Shown here in pieces: positions 1-8,366 of a stretch of 27,212 nt of DNA. The notes beneath the pieces were generated by a model that worked only from the letters and a program-made list of their open reading frames with translations, made no database searches and had not been told where the DNA came from. Origin of the DNA: DATESN01 sp035270785 (lineage in GTDB: Bacteria; Bacillota; Clostridia; Lachnospirales; Lachnospiraceae). Within the stretch, counting starts at the first letter, position 1, and each line of letters opens with the position of its first letter. The stretch covers positions 1 through 27,212 of the forward strand of contig DATESN010000041.1 in assembly GCA_035270785.1 (NCBI GenBank), in the 5' to 3' direction. The position numbers and the translations under genes are program-made.

Positions 1-1062
1 ACAAGGTTGGGGCGAACAACCATTGAATTAGATAGCATAAATAAAGCGTATGGTGATAAAATTTTAATTAAGGATTTTTCTTATATCTTTTTAAATAATG
101 ATAGAGTTGGCTTTATCGGTTGTAATGGTTGTGGTAAAACAACACTTATGAAGATTATTGCAGGTAAGATTCAAGCAGACAGCGGAAATCTAATGGTAGG
201 ACAAACAGTAAAGATAGGGTATTATACACAAGAAATTGCTACTTCCAAGGAAGAAGGGATTTCTTACATGAATCCAGAGGATAAAGTAATAGATTATATC
301 CGAAATACCGCAGAGTTTGTTCAAACGAAAGAAGGATCTATTTCAGCATCGCAAATGCTGGAACGTTTTCTTTTTCCAGCATCCGCACAATATAGTAGAA
401 TTGGCAAATTATCGGGTGGAGAAAAAAGAAGGCTGAATCTACTTCGAGTATTAATGGAGGCCCCAAATGTACTGATTCTAGATGAACCCACAAATGACCT
501 TGATATTGCTACCCTTACCATCCTAGAAGATTATATCGATCGATTTGATGGAATCGTTATTTGTGTTTCTCATGATCGATTTTTTCTAGATCGCATCATT
601 AAACGCATTTTCGCCTTTGAAGAAAATGGTAATATGAGGCAATATGAAGGAGGTTATACAGATTTTGTCAATAAAAAGGCAGAAAGAGAAATAGAAAGCC
701 AAGGACTTATAAAAGAAAAAGAAAAAAAAGGTATTTATAAAAATAGTAATAGCCAAAAATCAGAAGGCTGTGAAACACAAATAGCTACAGAAGAAATAGT
801 AATAAATGATGGACGAGTTCGAGAAAGAAAATTAAAGTTTTCCTTCCAAGAACAAAAGGATTACGAAACGATCGAAGATGATATTGCAAAGATAGAATTA
901 AAATTGGAGGATTTAGGAAAAAAGACAACACAGTTTTCGAGTGATTTTATAAAATTAAATGAAATAGCTTTAGAGAAAGAGAATACAGAAGGAATATTAG
1001 AAGAAAAAATGCAGCGCTGGATGTATTTGGAGGAATTAGCTGTACGTATTAGTGAAAATTAG
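1..1062 (+). CDS. ABC-F family ATPase (Uup-like), 3' part only
   Basis: This is the C-terminal half of an ABC-F protein, a soluble tandem-ATPase family that acts on ribosomes (translation factors and ribosome-protection proteins) rather than in membrane transport. The reading frame is open through base 1, so the gene starts outside the window; the TTG at base 7 is an internal codon, not a start. One complete ATPase domain is visible: Walker A GCNGCGKT (bases 118-141), signature LSGGEKRRL, Walker B with LILDEPTNDLD, and the switch histidine in SHDRFFLD. It is followed by a lysine/glutamate-rich tail ending in a coiled-coil segment that begins near LKFSFQEQKDYE, as in the C-terminal domain of Uup-type members. 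The first ATPase domain and the inter-domain linker are not in the window, so the subfamily (Uup, or an antibiotic-resistance type) stays open. A terminator follows at once. Confidence 0.88.
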   Translation, partial: TRLGRTTIELDSINKAYGDKILIKDFSYIFLNNDRVGFIGCNGCGKTTLMKIIAGKIQADSGNLMVGQTVKIGYYTQEIATSKEEGISYMNPEDKVIDYIRNTAEFVQTKEGSISASQMLERFLFPASAQYSRIGKLSGGEKRRLNLLRVLMEAPNVLILDEPTNDLDIATLTILEDYIDRFDGIVICVSHDRFFLDRIIKRIFAFEENGNMRQYEGGYTDFVNKKAEREIESQGLIKEKEKKGIYKNSNSQKSEGCETQIATEEIVINDGRVRERKLKFSFQEQKDYETIEDDIAKIELKLEDLGKKTTQFSSDFIKLNEIALEKENTEGILEEKMQRWMYLEELAVRISEN

Positions 1063-1078
1063 TTAAAGTTCTTAATAA

Positions 1079-1110
1079 AAAAGAATGACCCATAGTGGTT
1101 GTTCTTTTTT
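1079..1110 (+). terminator. Rho-independent terminator after the ABC-F gene
   Basis: AAAAGAATGACC (1079-1090) pairs over its full 12 positions with GGTTGTTCTTTT (1097-1108), counting two G-T pairs, around the loop CATAGT, and runs into a T tract. An ATG at 1085 that opens the longest frame of the next gene lies inside this hairpin, so it is unlikely to be a true start. Confidence 0.8.
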
Positions 1111-1141
1111 ACGTTATAAAAAAAATATTTTAAATAAGATA

Positions 1142-1170
1142 TTGACTAATGGCTTTGGTAAACATATAAT
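1142..1170 (+). promoter_or_regulatory. Sigma-A type promoter of the SGNH hydrolase gene
   Basis: TTGACT (1142-1147) and TATAAT (1165-1170) are separated by exactly 17 bases. Transcription would start near 1177, giving a leader of about 58 bases before the ATG at 1235. This position argues against translation starting at 1085. Confidence 0.75.
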
Positions 1171-1234
1171 GTGGTTATCGATACTACATCATGTCGCAAA
1201 GGTGCTCTTATATGAAAGAAAGAAGGATGTTGAA

Positions 1235-1933
1235 ATGAAACATATAGAAAGAATTGAAATACTTGGAGATTCCATACTAAAAGGAATACAGGTTAATCCT
1301 ATAAACAAAAGATATTATACAAAAAATGATATAGATATAAATATGCTAAGTAACATGTATAAACTTACTATTACGAATGAATCACGATTTGGCTGTACGG
1401 TGACAAAAGGATATCAGATTATTACAAAGAAGCTTGAAAAAGGAATGGAATGCGATGCAATCGTGATGGATTTTGGTGGAAATGATTGCGATTATAAATG
1501 GGAAGACATTGCCGCAAATCCCAGTGGAAAATTTGAACCCAATACGCCTCTTGAAACGTTTATAAAGGTATATACAAACCTCGTAAATAATCTTAAAGAA
1601 AAAAACATTATGCCAATTCTAATGACATTACCACCACTTGAACCACAAAGGTTTTTCGATTGGTGGTGCTGCAATTTAAATAAAGAAAATGTAATGAAAT
1701 GGCTTGGATCCGTTGATGAAATATACAATCATCAAGCATTGTACTCATCTTGTATTGAAGAGATTGCAAAAAGAGAAAACTTACCATTAATTGATATTAG
1801 ATCTGCATTTTTAGAGAACGAAAATGTAGGAAATCTTATTTGTGAAGATGGAACGCATCCTAATTCAAATGGTCAAAAAGTTATTACCGAGGTTTTCAAA
1901 AGTTTTATTCAGCAAAGACTTGCATTAGCATAA
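1235..1933 (+). CDS. SGNH/GDSL-family hydrolase
   Basis: A 232-residue protein of the SGNH (GDSL) esterase/lipase superfamily. The conserved blocks are visible: GDS near the N-terminus (ILGDSILKG, nucleophile serine), the asparagine block FGGNDCDYKW, and the C-terminal DGTHPNSNGQ holding the catalytic Asp and His. I see no signal peptide, so the protein is probably cytoplasmic. The substrate cannot be read from the sequence; such enzymes remove acyl or acetyl groups from lipids, sugars or glycans. I chose the ATG at 1235 because AGAAGGA (1221-1227) lies 7 bases before it and a promoter and terminator lie between it and the longer frame's ATG at 1085. It appears to be a single-gene transcription unit bounded by terminators. 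Confidence 0.85.
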   Translation: MKHIERIEILGDSILKGIQVNPINKRYYTKNDIDINMLSNMYKLTITNESRFGCTVTKGYQIITKKLEKGMECDAIVMDFGGNDCDYKWEDIAANPSGKFEPNTPLETFIKVYTNLVNNLKEKNIMPILMTLPPLEPQRFFDWWCCNLNKENVMKWLGSVDEIYNHQALYSSCIEEIAKRENLPLIDIRSAFLENENVGNLICEDGTHPNSNGQKVITEVFKSFIQQRLALA

Positions 1934-1986
1934 TAATTAAATCTTCGTTTTTAACAAATAAGTAGTATTAATTTAAAGATTAGTAG

Positions 1987-2024
1987 TAGCACCATGCATT
2001 TTCTAGTGATTATGCATGGTGCTA
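1987..2024 (+). terminator. Terminator after the SGNH hydrolase gene
   Basis: AGCACCATGCAT (1988-1999) and ATGCATGGTGCT (2012-2023) are perfect 12-base complements, with an extra T-A pair at the base and a 12-base loop. The following T run is short and interrupted, so termination could be weak or work in both directions. Confidence 0.65.
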
Positions 2025-2069
2025 TTTGCTATTTAATAGAATAGCACATAAGGAAAACAAGATAATACA

Positions 2070-2098
2070 TTGTATGAAAAATGTCGATATTGTAATAT
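2070..2098 (+). promoter_or_regulatory. Candidate promoter of the MATE gene
   Basis: TTGTAT (2070-2075) is followed after 17 bases by TAATAT (2093-2098); an overlapping TATAAT sits at 2096-2101 with a 20-base spacer. The leader to the ATG at 2139 would be about 35 bases. Confidence 0.5.
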
Positions 2099-2138
2099 AA
2101 TCTTATTTTACAAATACTTTTGCAGACAGGATTAAACT

Positions 2139-3488
2139 ATGAATCATTTGAAAACCCTTAATATGACGGAAGGTCGTCCGGGAAAATTATTATTAGCATT
2201 TACCATACCTATGCTAATTGGTAATATCTTCCAACAACTATACAGTATGGTAGATTCCATTGTTGTTGGACAATATGTTGGCTCCAATGCCCTAGCGGCA
2301 GTAGGCGCAACAGGATCTATTAACTTTTTCTTCTTTTCTTTTAGCTTTGGTCTGGCAGCAGGAATAGGAGTTGTTGTGTCCCAGTACTTTGGAGCAAGGA
2401 ATGATAAGCAGGTTATGAAGACCATTGCCAATTCGATTTATGTATTATCCACAATTTCCATTGTCATGAGTATTCTGGGAATATTATTAGCTAGAATCAT
2501 TCTGGTAGCCATGAATACTCCAATCATAATCTTAGAAAATTCCATTCTATATATGAGAGTGACATGTGCAGGAATAATCGCTGTTTCAGCTTATAATGGA
2601 GTTTCTTCCATCCTTCGAGCTCTAGGAGATTCAAAAACACCACTTCTATTTTTGGTAGTGGCCAGTTTTATTAATATTGCACTGGATTTGCTATTTGTGA
2701 TTTCCTTTAACTGGGGAGTTTTTGGTGTGGCTATTGCGACGATTATTTCACAAACAGTTGCCGCTATTGGGTGTATTATTTATGCATATCAAAAGATTGC
2801 ATACTTTAGAATACCAAAAGAGTTTTATGAAGTGGATCGTGAATTAGTAATCAAATGTATAAAAATTGGAATTCCTGTTTCCTTTCAGAATTCCCTTATT
2901 GCTGTATCATGCATTGCGTTGCAAAGTGTTGTCAACAGTTTTGGAGAAACTGTAGTAGCTGCATTTACAGCGTCAGGGCGTTTTGAACAATTAATTCAAC
3001 AACCCTTTAATTCCTTAGGAGCTGCGGTAGTGACTTATACTGGACAAAATATTGGAGCAGGTAAAGTGGATCGTGTAAAAAAGGGGTTTTGGGCAGCCAC
3101 CATAATGTGTGCTATTTTTAGTTTGATTATGCTACCAGTGGCTTATTTTGGTTCAAGTGGAATTATGAGAATGTTTGTTAGTGATCTAGAAGTTATTCAA
3201 ATGGGAGCCCGCGCAATTCGTATTACCGCATTTTTCTATTTTACATTAGGAATGATTTATGTTTCAAGGGCAGTCTTAAATGGAGCAGGAGACGCAGCAT
3301 ATGCCATGATTAATGGCCTGGTAGAGATTACAGGTCGTGTTGGTCTTGCAAGGCCATTGACCATGATCCCAGCAATTGGATATTGGGGAGTGTGGTATAC
3401 AACAGGGTTGACGTGGCTTATTACAGGTACCATTAGCTGTATCCGTTATGCAGGAGGAAAGTGGAAGACTAAGACTATTATCAATTAA
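2139..3488 (+). CDS. MATE family multidrug/cation efflux transporter
   Basis: A 449-residue integral membrane protein of the MATE family, which exports drugs, dyes or metabolites in exchange for sodium ions or protons. The length and the two-lobe pattern of about twelve hydrophobic segments are typical. The N-terminal start (TEGRPGKLLLAFTIPML, then NIFQQLYSMVDSIVVGQYVG) is the usual MATE first-helix signature, and a matching region recurs in the second half (near GETVVAAFTASGRFEQ and QNIGAGK). The start ATG is preceded by ACAGGA about 7 bases upstream. The Smr-domain gene follows after 39 bases without a terminator, so the two are probably co-transcribed. A MarR regulator lies downstream under its own promoter and might control this exporter, but that is inference. 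The substrate is unknown. Confidence 0.9.
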   Translation: MNHLKTLNMTEGRPGKLLLAFTIPMLIGNIFQQLYSMVDSIVVGQYVGSNALAAVGATGSINFFFFSFSFGLAAGIGVVVSQYFGARNDKQVMKTIANSIYVLSTISIVMSILGILLARIILVAMNTPIIILENSILYMRVTCAGIIAVSAYNGVSSILRALGDSKTPLLFLVVASFINIALDLLFVISFNWGVFGVAIATIISQTVAAIGCIIYAYQKIAYFRIPKEFYEVDRELVIKCIKIGIPVSFQNSLIAVSCIALQSVVNSFGETVVAAFTASGRFEQLIQQPFNSLGAAVVTYTGQNIGAGKVDRVKKGFWAATIMCAIFSLIMLPVAYFGSSGIMRMFVSDLEVIQMGARAIRITAFFYFTLGMIYVSRAVLNGAGDAAYAMINGLVEITGRVGLARPLTMIPAIGYWGVWYTTGLTWLITGTISCIRYAGGKWKTKTIIN

Positions 3489-3527
3489 TATTCATAATAA
3501 ACGACTAAATAGAGAAGGGAAACCATT

Positions 3528-3773
3528 ATGCAAGCTGGAATTATGGAGTTAGATGTTCATGGTATGACCAAAATGCAAGCACAAACATATCTAGATCATC
3601 AATTAAAAGGATTAAAATCAAGTGTATACCGAGTTCGTATTATTCATGGGTTTCATGGAGGAACACAGTTACGAGAAATGATAAGACAGGAGTATCTATA
3701 TCATTCCAAAGTAATACGCATTGAGCAGGGAACAAACCCAGGTGAAACAATATTCATACTTCGTGAATTGTAA
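3528..3773 (+). CDS. Small Smr-domain protein
   Basis: An 81-residue protein that is almost entirely one Smr domain, the module found at the C-terminus of MutS2 and in stand-alone proteins, often with nicking-endonuclease or RNA-cleaving activity. The two diagnostic motifs are present: LDVHGMT near residues 8-14 and HGFHGGTQLR near residues 44-53 (the family's HGxGxGxLR-like element, here with a Phe-His insertion relative to HGKG). The ribosome site GAAGGGA lies just before the ATG at 3528; a second in-frame ATG at 3543 would give a protein five residues shorter that still holds the whole domain. It lies 39 bases behind the MATE gene and probably shares its mRNA. Its biological role here is not known. 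Confidence 0.75.
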   Translation: MQAGIMELDVHGMTKMQAQTYLDHQLKGLKSSVYRVRIIHGFHGGTQLREMIRQEYLYHSKVIRIEQGTNPGETIFILREL

Positions 3774-3821
3774 AAAAACATTTATCATAAGAATATAGTT
3801 TTGACAATCAAAGCAAATCCA

Positions 3822-3850
3822 TTGTAAAGCCAAATAAAATGTACTATAAT
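3822..3850 (+). promoter_or_regulatory. Promoter of the marR-type gene
   Basis: TTGTAA (3822-3827), a 17-base spacer and a perfect TATAAT (3845-3850). The leader to the ATG at 3918 would be about 60 bases. A TTGACA at 3801-3806 has no good -10 partner at the right distance. Confidence 0.7.
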
Positions 3851-3917
3851 AAAAGAAAATATGGATTAATAAATACAAGTTAGGGATAAGCCAATTTGTG
3901 AACAAAGGGGAAGTGTC

Positions 3918-4358
3918 ATGGATATCAATACAGCTTTGAATGAACTTCTAGTTAAGCTTTTTCGTAATATCAATACGATTGAAGAACATGCAATTAAAAC
4001 GGAGTGCCATATAAATGTAACCACCAATGATATGCATGTAATTGAAGCCATTGGGCCTAACCGCCAGAAAAATATGACATCTGTTGCAAAAGCGCTATCG
4101 GTTACTACGGGAACATTAACCATTTCTATTAATAGTCTTGTAAAAAAAGGGTATGTTAATAGAGTTAGAAGTGAAGAAGATAGACGTGTTGTACTCGTGT
4201 CCTTAACGGAAAAAGGAATGCAGGCCCATGAGCATCATAGGAGATTTCACGAAAAAATGATTGCAGATATTATTTCTAATTTAAATGAAGAAGAGCAAAA
4301 GGTATTAACAAAAGCCTTAAATAATATTAGTAACTTTTTTAAATTATCGGCAGAATAA
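3918..4358 (+). CDS. MarR family transcriptional regulator
   Basis: A 146-residue winged-helix regulator of the MarR family, which binds DNA as a dimer and usually represses transport, stress or fatty-acid genes. The recognition region (MTSVAKALSVTTGTLTISI) and the wing (VRSEEDRRVVLVSLTEKG, the family's most conserved stretch with the DRR core) are intact. N- and C-terminal helices for dimerisation flank them. GGGGAA precedes the ATG at a normal distance. It has its own strong promoter and ends in a hairpin terminator shared with the convergent DUF885 gene, with which it overlaps by 20 bases. The head-to-tail neighbour is the MATE/Smr pair; control of that exporter is plausible but not shown. 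The domain pattern also resembles FabT-like regulators, but no fatty-acid genes are nearby. Confidence 0.88.
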   Translation: MDINTALNELLVKLFRNINTIEEHAIKTECHINVTTNDMHVIEAIGPNRQKNMTSVAKALSVTTGTLTISINSLVKKGYVNRVRSEEDRRVVLVSLTEKGMQAHEHHRRFHEKMIADIISNLNEEEQKVLTKALNNISNFFKLSAE

Positions 4359-6192
4359 AAGCTCTCGTAATATTTGTTACGAGAGCTTCTCTTATTCCTT
4401 TTTTTATAGTTTCAAAATCGGCAGGTCCAATCGTAAGTATAAAGGTATGAAATTTTAAGTCGCTATATTCAGTACCCCATACATCCTTTGCTAACTCTTT
4501 ACATTCCAACACTTCAAGATAACCCACATAATATTTCAGATAGTTAGTTGGTTCTTCTACAATATATTCATAAATATTTTTTATGGTATTTTCATTTACA
4601 ATTCCAAAATCAGTTAATATGCCCTTTACTTGTTCATAAGTCATACCATAGTAGTGAATAGATAGATCCAACATGGAATATAAACATAATTGTAAATTCC
4701 GATCAAGGCAATACACATCACAATAATCGCTATTATTAATCAAGTCCTTAGCATATGTATAAGAGAGGTTTTCCACATAAAATGCCCAACCTTCTACATA
4801 ACCGCCATAATAAAGAATACTATGGATGGGATTACGGTTTTCTTTATTTGCAACTAATTGATAATAAACAGATTGATAAAGATGGCCAGGATATCCTTCA
4901 TGGGCAAGTGTTGTGTATAAAGTTAATAGATCTGGACGATTGCTATAATTAATATAAATTACATTGTTTGTAATATTATCGATAGGAGGGGTGAGGTAAA
5001 ATGCAGGAGCCACATAGTCTTCTAAACAGTCATCCACAATTTTAACAGTATAATTAGGGGATTTAGATTCTACAGCGGCAATACCATTCGTTTGAAATGT
5101 GGGGAAATCTGTCTGCATTTTTACTTGTAAATCTTCCAACATGGAAACCGGTTCTTTTATGGAAAAGACCGGATCAGTTTTAAAAATGGAAACTTCATCA
5201 GATAAAGCTAGCTTTGATGATAAACTAGTTAGTGTCTTATAATCTTTTGAAAATTGAGTAGTTAATAACTTCATCAATTCTTCCGGCGTTTTATTGGAGG
5301 CTGTTGATTTCTTTAATAAGAAGGAGTAATAGGCCTTCCCTTTTGCATAGTTACTTAACCCCTTGGAATCACCGCCGCTTCCCTTTAGTACATAAATGGA
5401 ATCGGCAAGAGAAATAAAGGCAGGTTGAAGAGTGGATAATAAAAGATTACTATTTTCTTTCAAAAAGTTGTCATTTTCTTTTTGTGTAATTACATTTAAT
5501 TCTAGTAAATTATGTAGGCGTTCAGAAAAAGTAGTTTGTAAAAAATGAGTACCATTTTTTAAATCCGTTTTATTCATTATGAGATTGCACTGTTCAATAA
5601 CCTTATCTGCAGCGTCATCAGACATAAATAATCCAGCAGCTGATTTCTCTTTTTCATAAAGGGACAGGCTTTCAAAATATCTTTTACAACAGGTTAAAAG
5701 TTCAAGATAATCCTCAACATCCTTTTTTGAGTGGAAGGAATATTCAGCAAGTAAAATTGGAATTTGAGATTGTGCACCATCGGAAGGAGAAAGAGGTTCG
5801 CTGTAGTAAGGAAAAGTTAAACTTTCCAATTCAGTTTGAAGATAGGAAAGCAGTAAATCATAAGTAAAGGAATCCTGTTTGGATAAGTTATCTCTTTTAA
5901 TACTAGTGAGTGTAGCTATATTATTCTCAACTTTTATAGGAAATGATTTATCATCATCAAGACTATAGTTAGGAAGGGTGATTTCATAGTCTTTGATACC
6001 ATAAGTAAGAGGATCAGCGATAGTATAGTGCATACTTAGTGAATCCGCTAGCAACGCAGACTGCCAGAGATCTTTGGTGAATGCCTGAAAGTCATCGTTA
6101 TCATTATGATAATTTTTTACAAAAAAGGTTATTTGTAGAATTATAAAAAGTAGTATAAAAGATGAAACTATGTAGATCTTTTTATGTTTCAA
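4339..6192 (-). CDS. Membrane-anchored DUF885-type metallopeptidase-like protein
   Basis: A 617-residue protein of the DUF885 (PF05960) family, which carries zinc-peptidase-like motifs. Residues 431-437 read HEGYPGH, the family's HExxPGH motif, and residues 467-471 read EGWAF, which normally supplies the third metal ligand. The N-terminus (MKHKK, then a hydrophobic stretch to about residue 25) is an uncleaved anchor or signal sequence without a lipobox, so the catalytic part should lie outside the membrane. The start is a TTG directly after an in-frame stop codon; the only ribosome site I see is poor (CTGGAC about 9 bases away), and the next in-frame ATG is over 50 residues in and would lose the anchor. 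The C-terminal codons contain the shared terminator. It is divergent from the transketolase genes. No substrate is known. Confidence 0.72.
   Translation of the reverse strand: MKHKKIYIVSSFILLFIILQITFFVKNYHNDNDDFQAFTKDLWQSALLADSLSMHYTIADPLTYGIKDYEITLPNYSLDDDKSFPIKVENNIATLTSIKRDNLSKQDSFTYDLLLSYLQTELESLTFPYYSEPLSPSDGAQSQIPILLAEYSFHSKKDVEDYLELLTCCKRYFESLSLYEKEKSAAGLFMSDDAADKVIEQCNLIMNKTDLKNGTHFLQTTFSERLHNLLELNVITQKENDNFLKENSNLLLSTLQPAFISLADSIYVLKGSGGDSKGLSNYAKGKAYYSFLLKKSTASNKTPEELMKLLTTQFSKDYKTLTSLSSKLALSDEVSIFKTDPVFSIKEPVSMLEDLQVKMQTDFPTFQTNGIAAVESKSPNYTVKIVDDCLEDYVAPAFYLTPPIDNITNNVIYINYSNRPDLLTLYTTLAHEGYPGHLYQSVYYQLVANKENRNPIHSILYYGGYVEGWAFYVENLSYTYAKDLINNSDYCDVYCLDRNLQLCLYSMLDLSIHYYGMTYEQVKGILTDFGIVNENTIKNIYEYIVEEPTNYLKYYVGYLEVLECKELAKDVWGTEYSDLKFHTFILTIGPADFETIKKGIREALVTNITRAFILPII
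4359..4388. terminator. Shared terminator between marR and the DUF885 gene
   Basis: AAGCTCTCGTAA (4359-4370) and TTACGAGAGCTT (4377-4388) are perfect 12-base complements around a 6-base loop. On the plus strand the stem is followed by a T-rich stretch (CTCTTATTCCTTTTTTT); on the minus strand by TTTATTCT. It can therefore end transcription from both sides. It lies inside the last codons of the minus-strand gene. Confidence 0.75.
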
Positions 6193-6269
6193 TTAAATAA
6201 AGTCCAGATTCTTTTTTACAATATATGCTCCTGAATGCAAAAAGATATCAAAAAGTAGTCAAATAGATG

Positions 6270-6302
6270 GTTTTCTATAAAATAAGTATTTTTATAGAAA
6301 AC
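6270..6302. repeat. AT-rich inverted repeat in the divergent intergenic region
   Basis: GTTTTCTATAAAA (6270-6282) is complementary to TTTTATAGAAAAC (6290-6302) over 13 bases with a 7-base loop. It lies in the 312-base gap between the DUF885 gene and the transketolase genes, about 80 bases upstream of the DUF885 start. It could be an operator or a cruciform; no T-tract supports a terminator in a useful direction. I found no convincing -35/-10 pair for the transketolase operon in the rest of this gap. Confidence 0.55.
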
Positions 6303-6504
6303 ATAGATGAAGTCAAACACTTAACAAGTAAAATTGTATACATTTTCACCTATTTTTACATACTTTACCATTGTTTTGCCACATAGACGTACCTAAAAAA
6401 TTATGATAAAGTTAATATAGTTTTCCATATATAAAAACTTTAATTAATTATCAATTGAACTAATAATAAAATATAAATGATGTATTATTAATGGAGGAAA
6501 TAAC

Positions 6505-7338
6505 ATGAACAATTTAGAGCTTCAAAAGACTGCAAACGAAGTTCGTAAAGGTATTGTTACGGCGGTCCACAGTGCAAAAGCTGGACACCCAGGTGGATCA
6601 TTATCTGCCGCAGATATTTTTACGTATCTTTATTTTGAGGAAATGAACATTGATCCAAAAAACCTCGAAAATCCTAACAGAGACCGTTTCGTATTATCCA
6701 AAGGTCATACGGCACCAGGTTTATACTCAACACTTGCCAATCGTGGATATTTTCCAGTGGAAGATTTAGTAACGCTTCGAAAGATGGGTTCCTATTTACA
6801 AGGACATCCTTCTATGCAATACGTTCCAGGGGTTGATATGAGTAGTGGATCTCTTGGACAAGGATTTTCAGCAGCAGTAGGAATGGCACTTTCGGCTAAA
6901 ATGAATAAAAATGATTATCGTACCTACGCCCTTTGTGGAGATGGCGAGCTTCAAGAAGGTCAAATTTGGGAAGCGGCTATGTTTGCAGGAGCGCGCAAAT
7001 TAGATAACCTCGTGGTCATTATAGATAATAATGGACTTCAAATTGATGGAAAAGTAGAAGATATTTGTACGCCATATCCCATTGATAAAAAGTTTGAAGC
7101 ATTTAACTTTCATGTGATCAACTGCGATGCACATAATTTTGATGAAATTCGAGCAGCATTTGCAGAAGCAAAAACAATAAAAGGGATGCCTACCGCTATT
7201 ATTGTGAAGAGTATAAAAGGAAAAGGCGTATCTTTTATGGAAAATAAAGCTGCTTGGCACGGTACAGCTCCAAATGATGAACAATATGCAGTTGCAATGG
7301 CAGATTTAGAGAAAGTGGGTGCAGCGTTATGTCAATAA
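6505..7338 (+). CDS. Transketolase, N-terminal (thiamine-diphosphate) subunit
   Basis: A 277-residue first half of a split transketolase, the enzyme that moves two-carbon ketol units between sugar phosphates in the non-oxidative pentose phosphate pathway. The family signature is clear: AGHPGGSLSAADIFTYLYF near residues 26-44, SKGHTAPGLYSTLANRGYF, and the thiamine-diphosphate motif starting GDGELQEGQ at residue 145 and ending near DNNGLQIDG. GGAGG precedes the ATG closely. Its stop codon overlaps the next gene by 10 bases, which fits translational coupling and equal amounts of both subunits. A full-length transketolase is about 650 residues; together the two halves here give 591, as in other split enzymes of Firmicutes and archaea. 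The split form is normal in this lineage, not a frameshift, because both halves have proper ends. Confidence 0.93.
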   Translation: MNNLELQKTANEVRKGIVTAVHSAKAGHPGGSLSAADIFTYLYFEEMNIDPKNLENPNRDRFVLSKGHTAPGLYSTLANRGYFPVEDLVTLRKMGSYLQGHPSMQYVPGVDMSSGSLGQGFSAAVGMALSAKMNKNDYRTYALCGDGELQEGQIWEAAMFAGARKLDNLVVIIDNNGLQIDGKVEDICTPYPIDKKFEAFNFHVINCDAHNFDEIRAAFAEAKTIKGMPTAIIVKSIKGKGVSFMENKAAWHGTAPNDEQYAVAMADLEKVGAALCQ

Positions 7339-8273
7339 ATTACAATGTGAAAATTGCTACAAGAGAAAGTTATGGCAACGCACTTGCTGAATGTGGAGCA
7401 CATTATCCAAATTTAGTAGTATTAGATGCTGATCTTGCAGCAGCAACAAAAACAAATATATTTCAAAAAGCTTATCCAGATAGGCACATAGATTGTGGTA
7501 TTGCAGAATGTAACATGGTAGGTATTGCAGCGGGTATGTCTACAACAGGAATGATTCCTTTTGTGAGTTCTTTTGCCATGTTTGCAGCAGGTCGTGCCTT
7601 TGAGCAAGTGCGTAACTCAGTAGGATATCCTCATTTAAATGTAAAAATTGGAGCAACACACGCTGGTATTACCGTTGGAGAAGATGGAGCATCTCATCAA
7701 TGTAACGAAGATCTAGCACTTATGAGAACAATTCCAGGAATGGTAGTAATATGCCCATCCGATGATATTGAAGCTAGAGCTTGCGTGAAAGCAGCAATCG
7801 AACATGTGGGGCCTGTATATATGCGTTTTGGCCGTTCGGCAGTTCCCGTTATTAATGATAACCCAGAATATAAGTTTGAAATTGGAAAAGGTGTTGTTGT
7901 AAAAGAAGGAACAGATCTTACTATTGTAGCAACTGGTATTTGTGTATGCGAAGCAATGGAAGCGGCGGAAAAGTTAAAAGAAGATGGCATTAGCGCAAAG
8001 GTTATTAATATTCATACAATCAAACCATTAGACCAAGAATTAATTATTGCGGCAGCAAAAGAGACAGGTAAAGTTGTTACGGTAGAGGAACATTCTATTA
8101 TTGGAGGCTTAGGTAGTGCGGTATGTGATTGTTTAAGTGAACATTTACCAACCAAAGTGATGAGAATAGGAATGAACGATGTATTTGGTGAATCCGGTTC
8201 TGCAGGCGAACTAGTAAAAAAATATGGATTAGATGCCGATGGAATCTATAAAAAGATAAAAGAGTTTGTTTAA
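7329..8273 (+). CDS. Transketolase, C-terminal subunit
   Basis: A 314-residue second half of the split transketolase, holding the pyrimidine-binding domain and the C-terminal domain. Recognisable parts are the ATRESYGNAL start, the glutamate region GIAECNMVGIAAGMSTTG (the Glu activates thiamine diphosphate), THAGITVGEDGASHQ, and the C-terminal-domain stretch KVVTVEEHSIIGGLGSAV. The ATG lies inside the end of the previous gene (overlap 7329-7338), so it is probably translated by reinitiation. A strong terminator follows at 8321, separating it from the sugar transporter operon. The similar 1-deoxyxylulose-5-phosphate synthase is a single long chain, so it is an unlikely alternative. Confidence 0.93.
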   Translation: MSINYNVKIATRESYGNALAECGAHYPNLVVLDADLAAATKTNIFQKAYPDRHIDCGIAECNMVGIAAGMSTTGMIPFVSSFAMFAAGRAFEQVRNSVGYPHLNVKIGATHAGITVGEDGASHQCNEDLALMRTIPGMVVICPSDDIEARACVKAAIEHVGPVYMRFGRSAVPVINDNPEYKFEIGKGVVVKEGTDLTIVATGICVCEAMEAAEKLKEDGISAKVINIHTIKPLDQELIIAAAKETGKVVTVEEHSIIGGLGSAVCDCLSEHLPTKVMRIGMNDVFGESGSAGELVKKYGLDADGIYKKIKEFV

Positions 8274-8320
8274 TAGTAGTGGAATTTTATAAGTTGTATT
8301 CTTAAATGTACCAGCTAATA

Positions 8321-8366
8321 AAGCCCCTAACCCCATTATTTATTGGGGTTGAGGGCTTGTTATTTT
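8321..8366 (+). terminator. Terminator of the transketolase operon
   Basis: AAGCCCCTAACCCCA (8321-8335) pairs with TGGGGTTGAGGGCTT (8344-8358) over 15 positions with one mismatch and one G-T pair, around an 8-base loop, followed by GTTATTTT. Confidence 0.85.

Noticed and set aside
1085..1234. N-terminal extension of the SGNH hydrolase (start at 1085)
   Set aside because: The ATG at 1085 lies within a terminator hairpin and upstream of a 17-spaced promoter; the ATG at 1235 has a proper ribosome site and begins the conserved domain.
7329..7338. Transketolase broken by a frameshift
   Set aside because: Both halves have proper starts, stops and domain boundaries; split transketolases with overlapping genes are common in Firmicutes.
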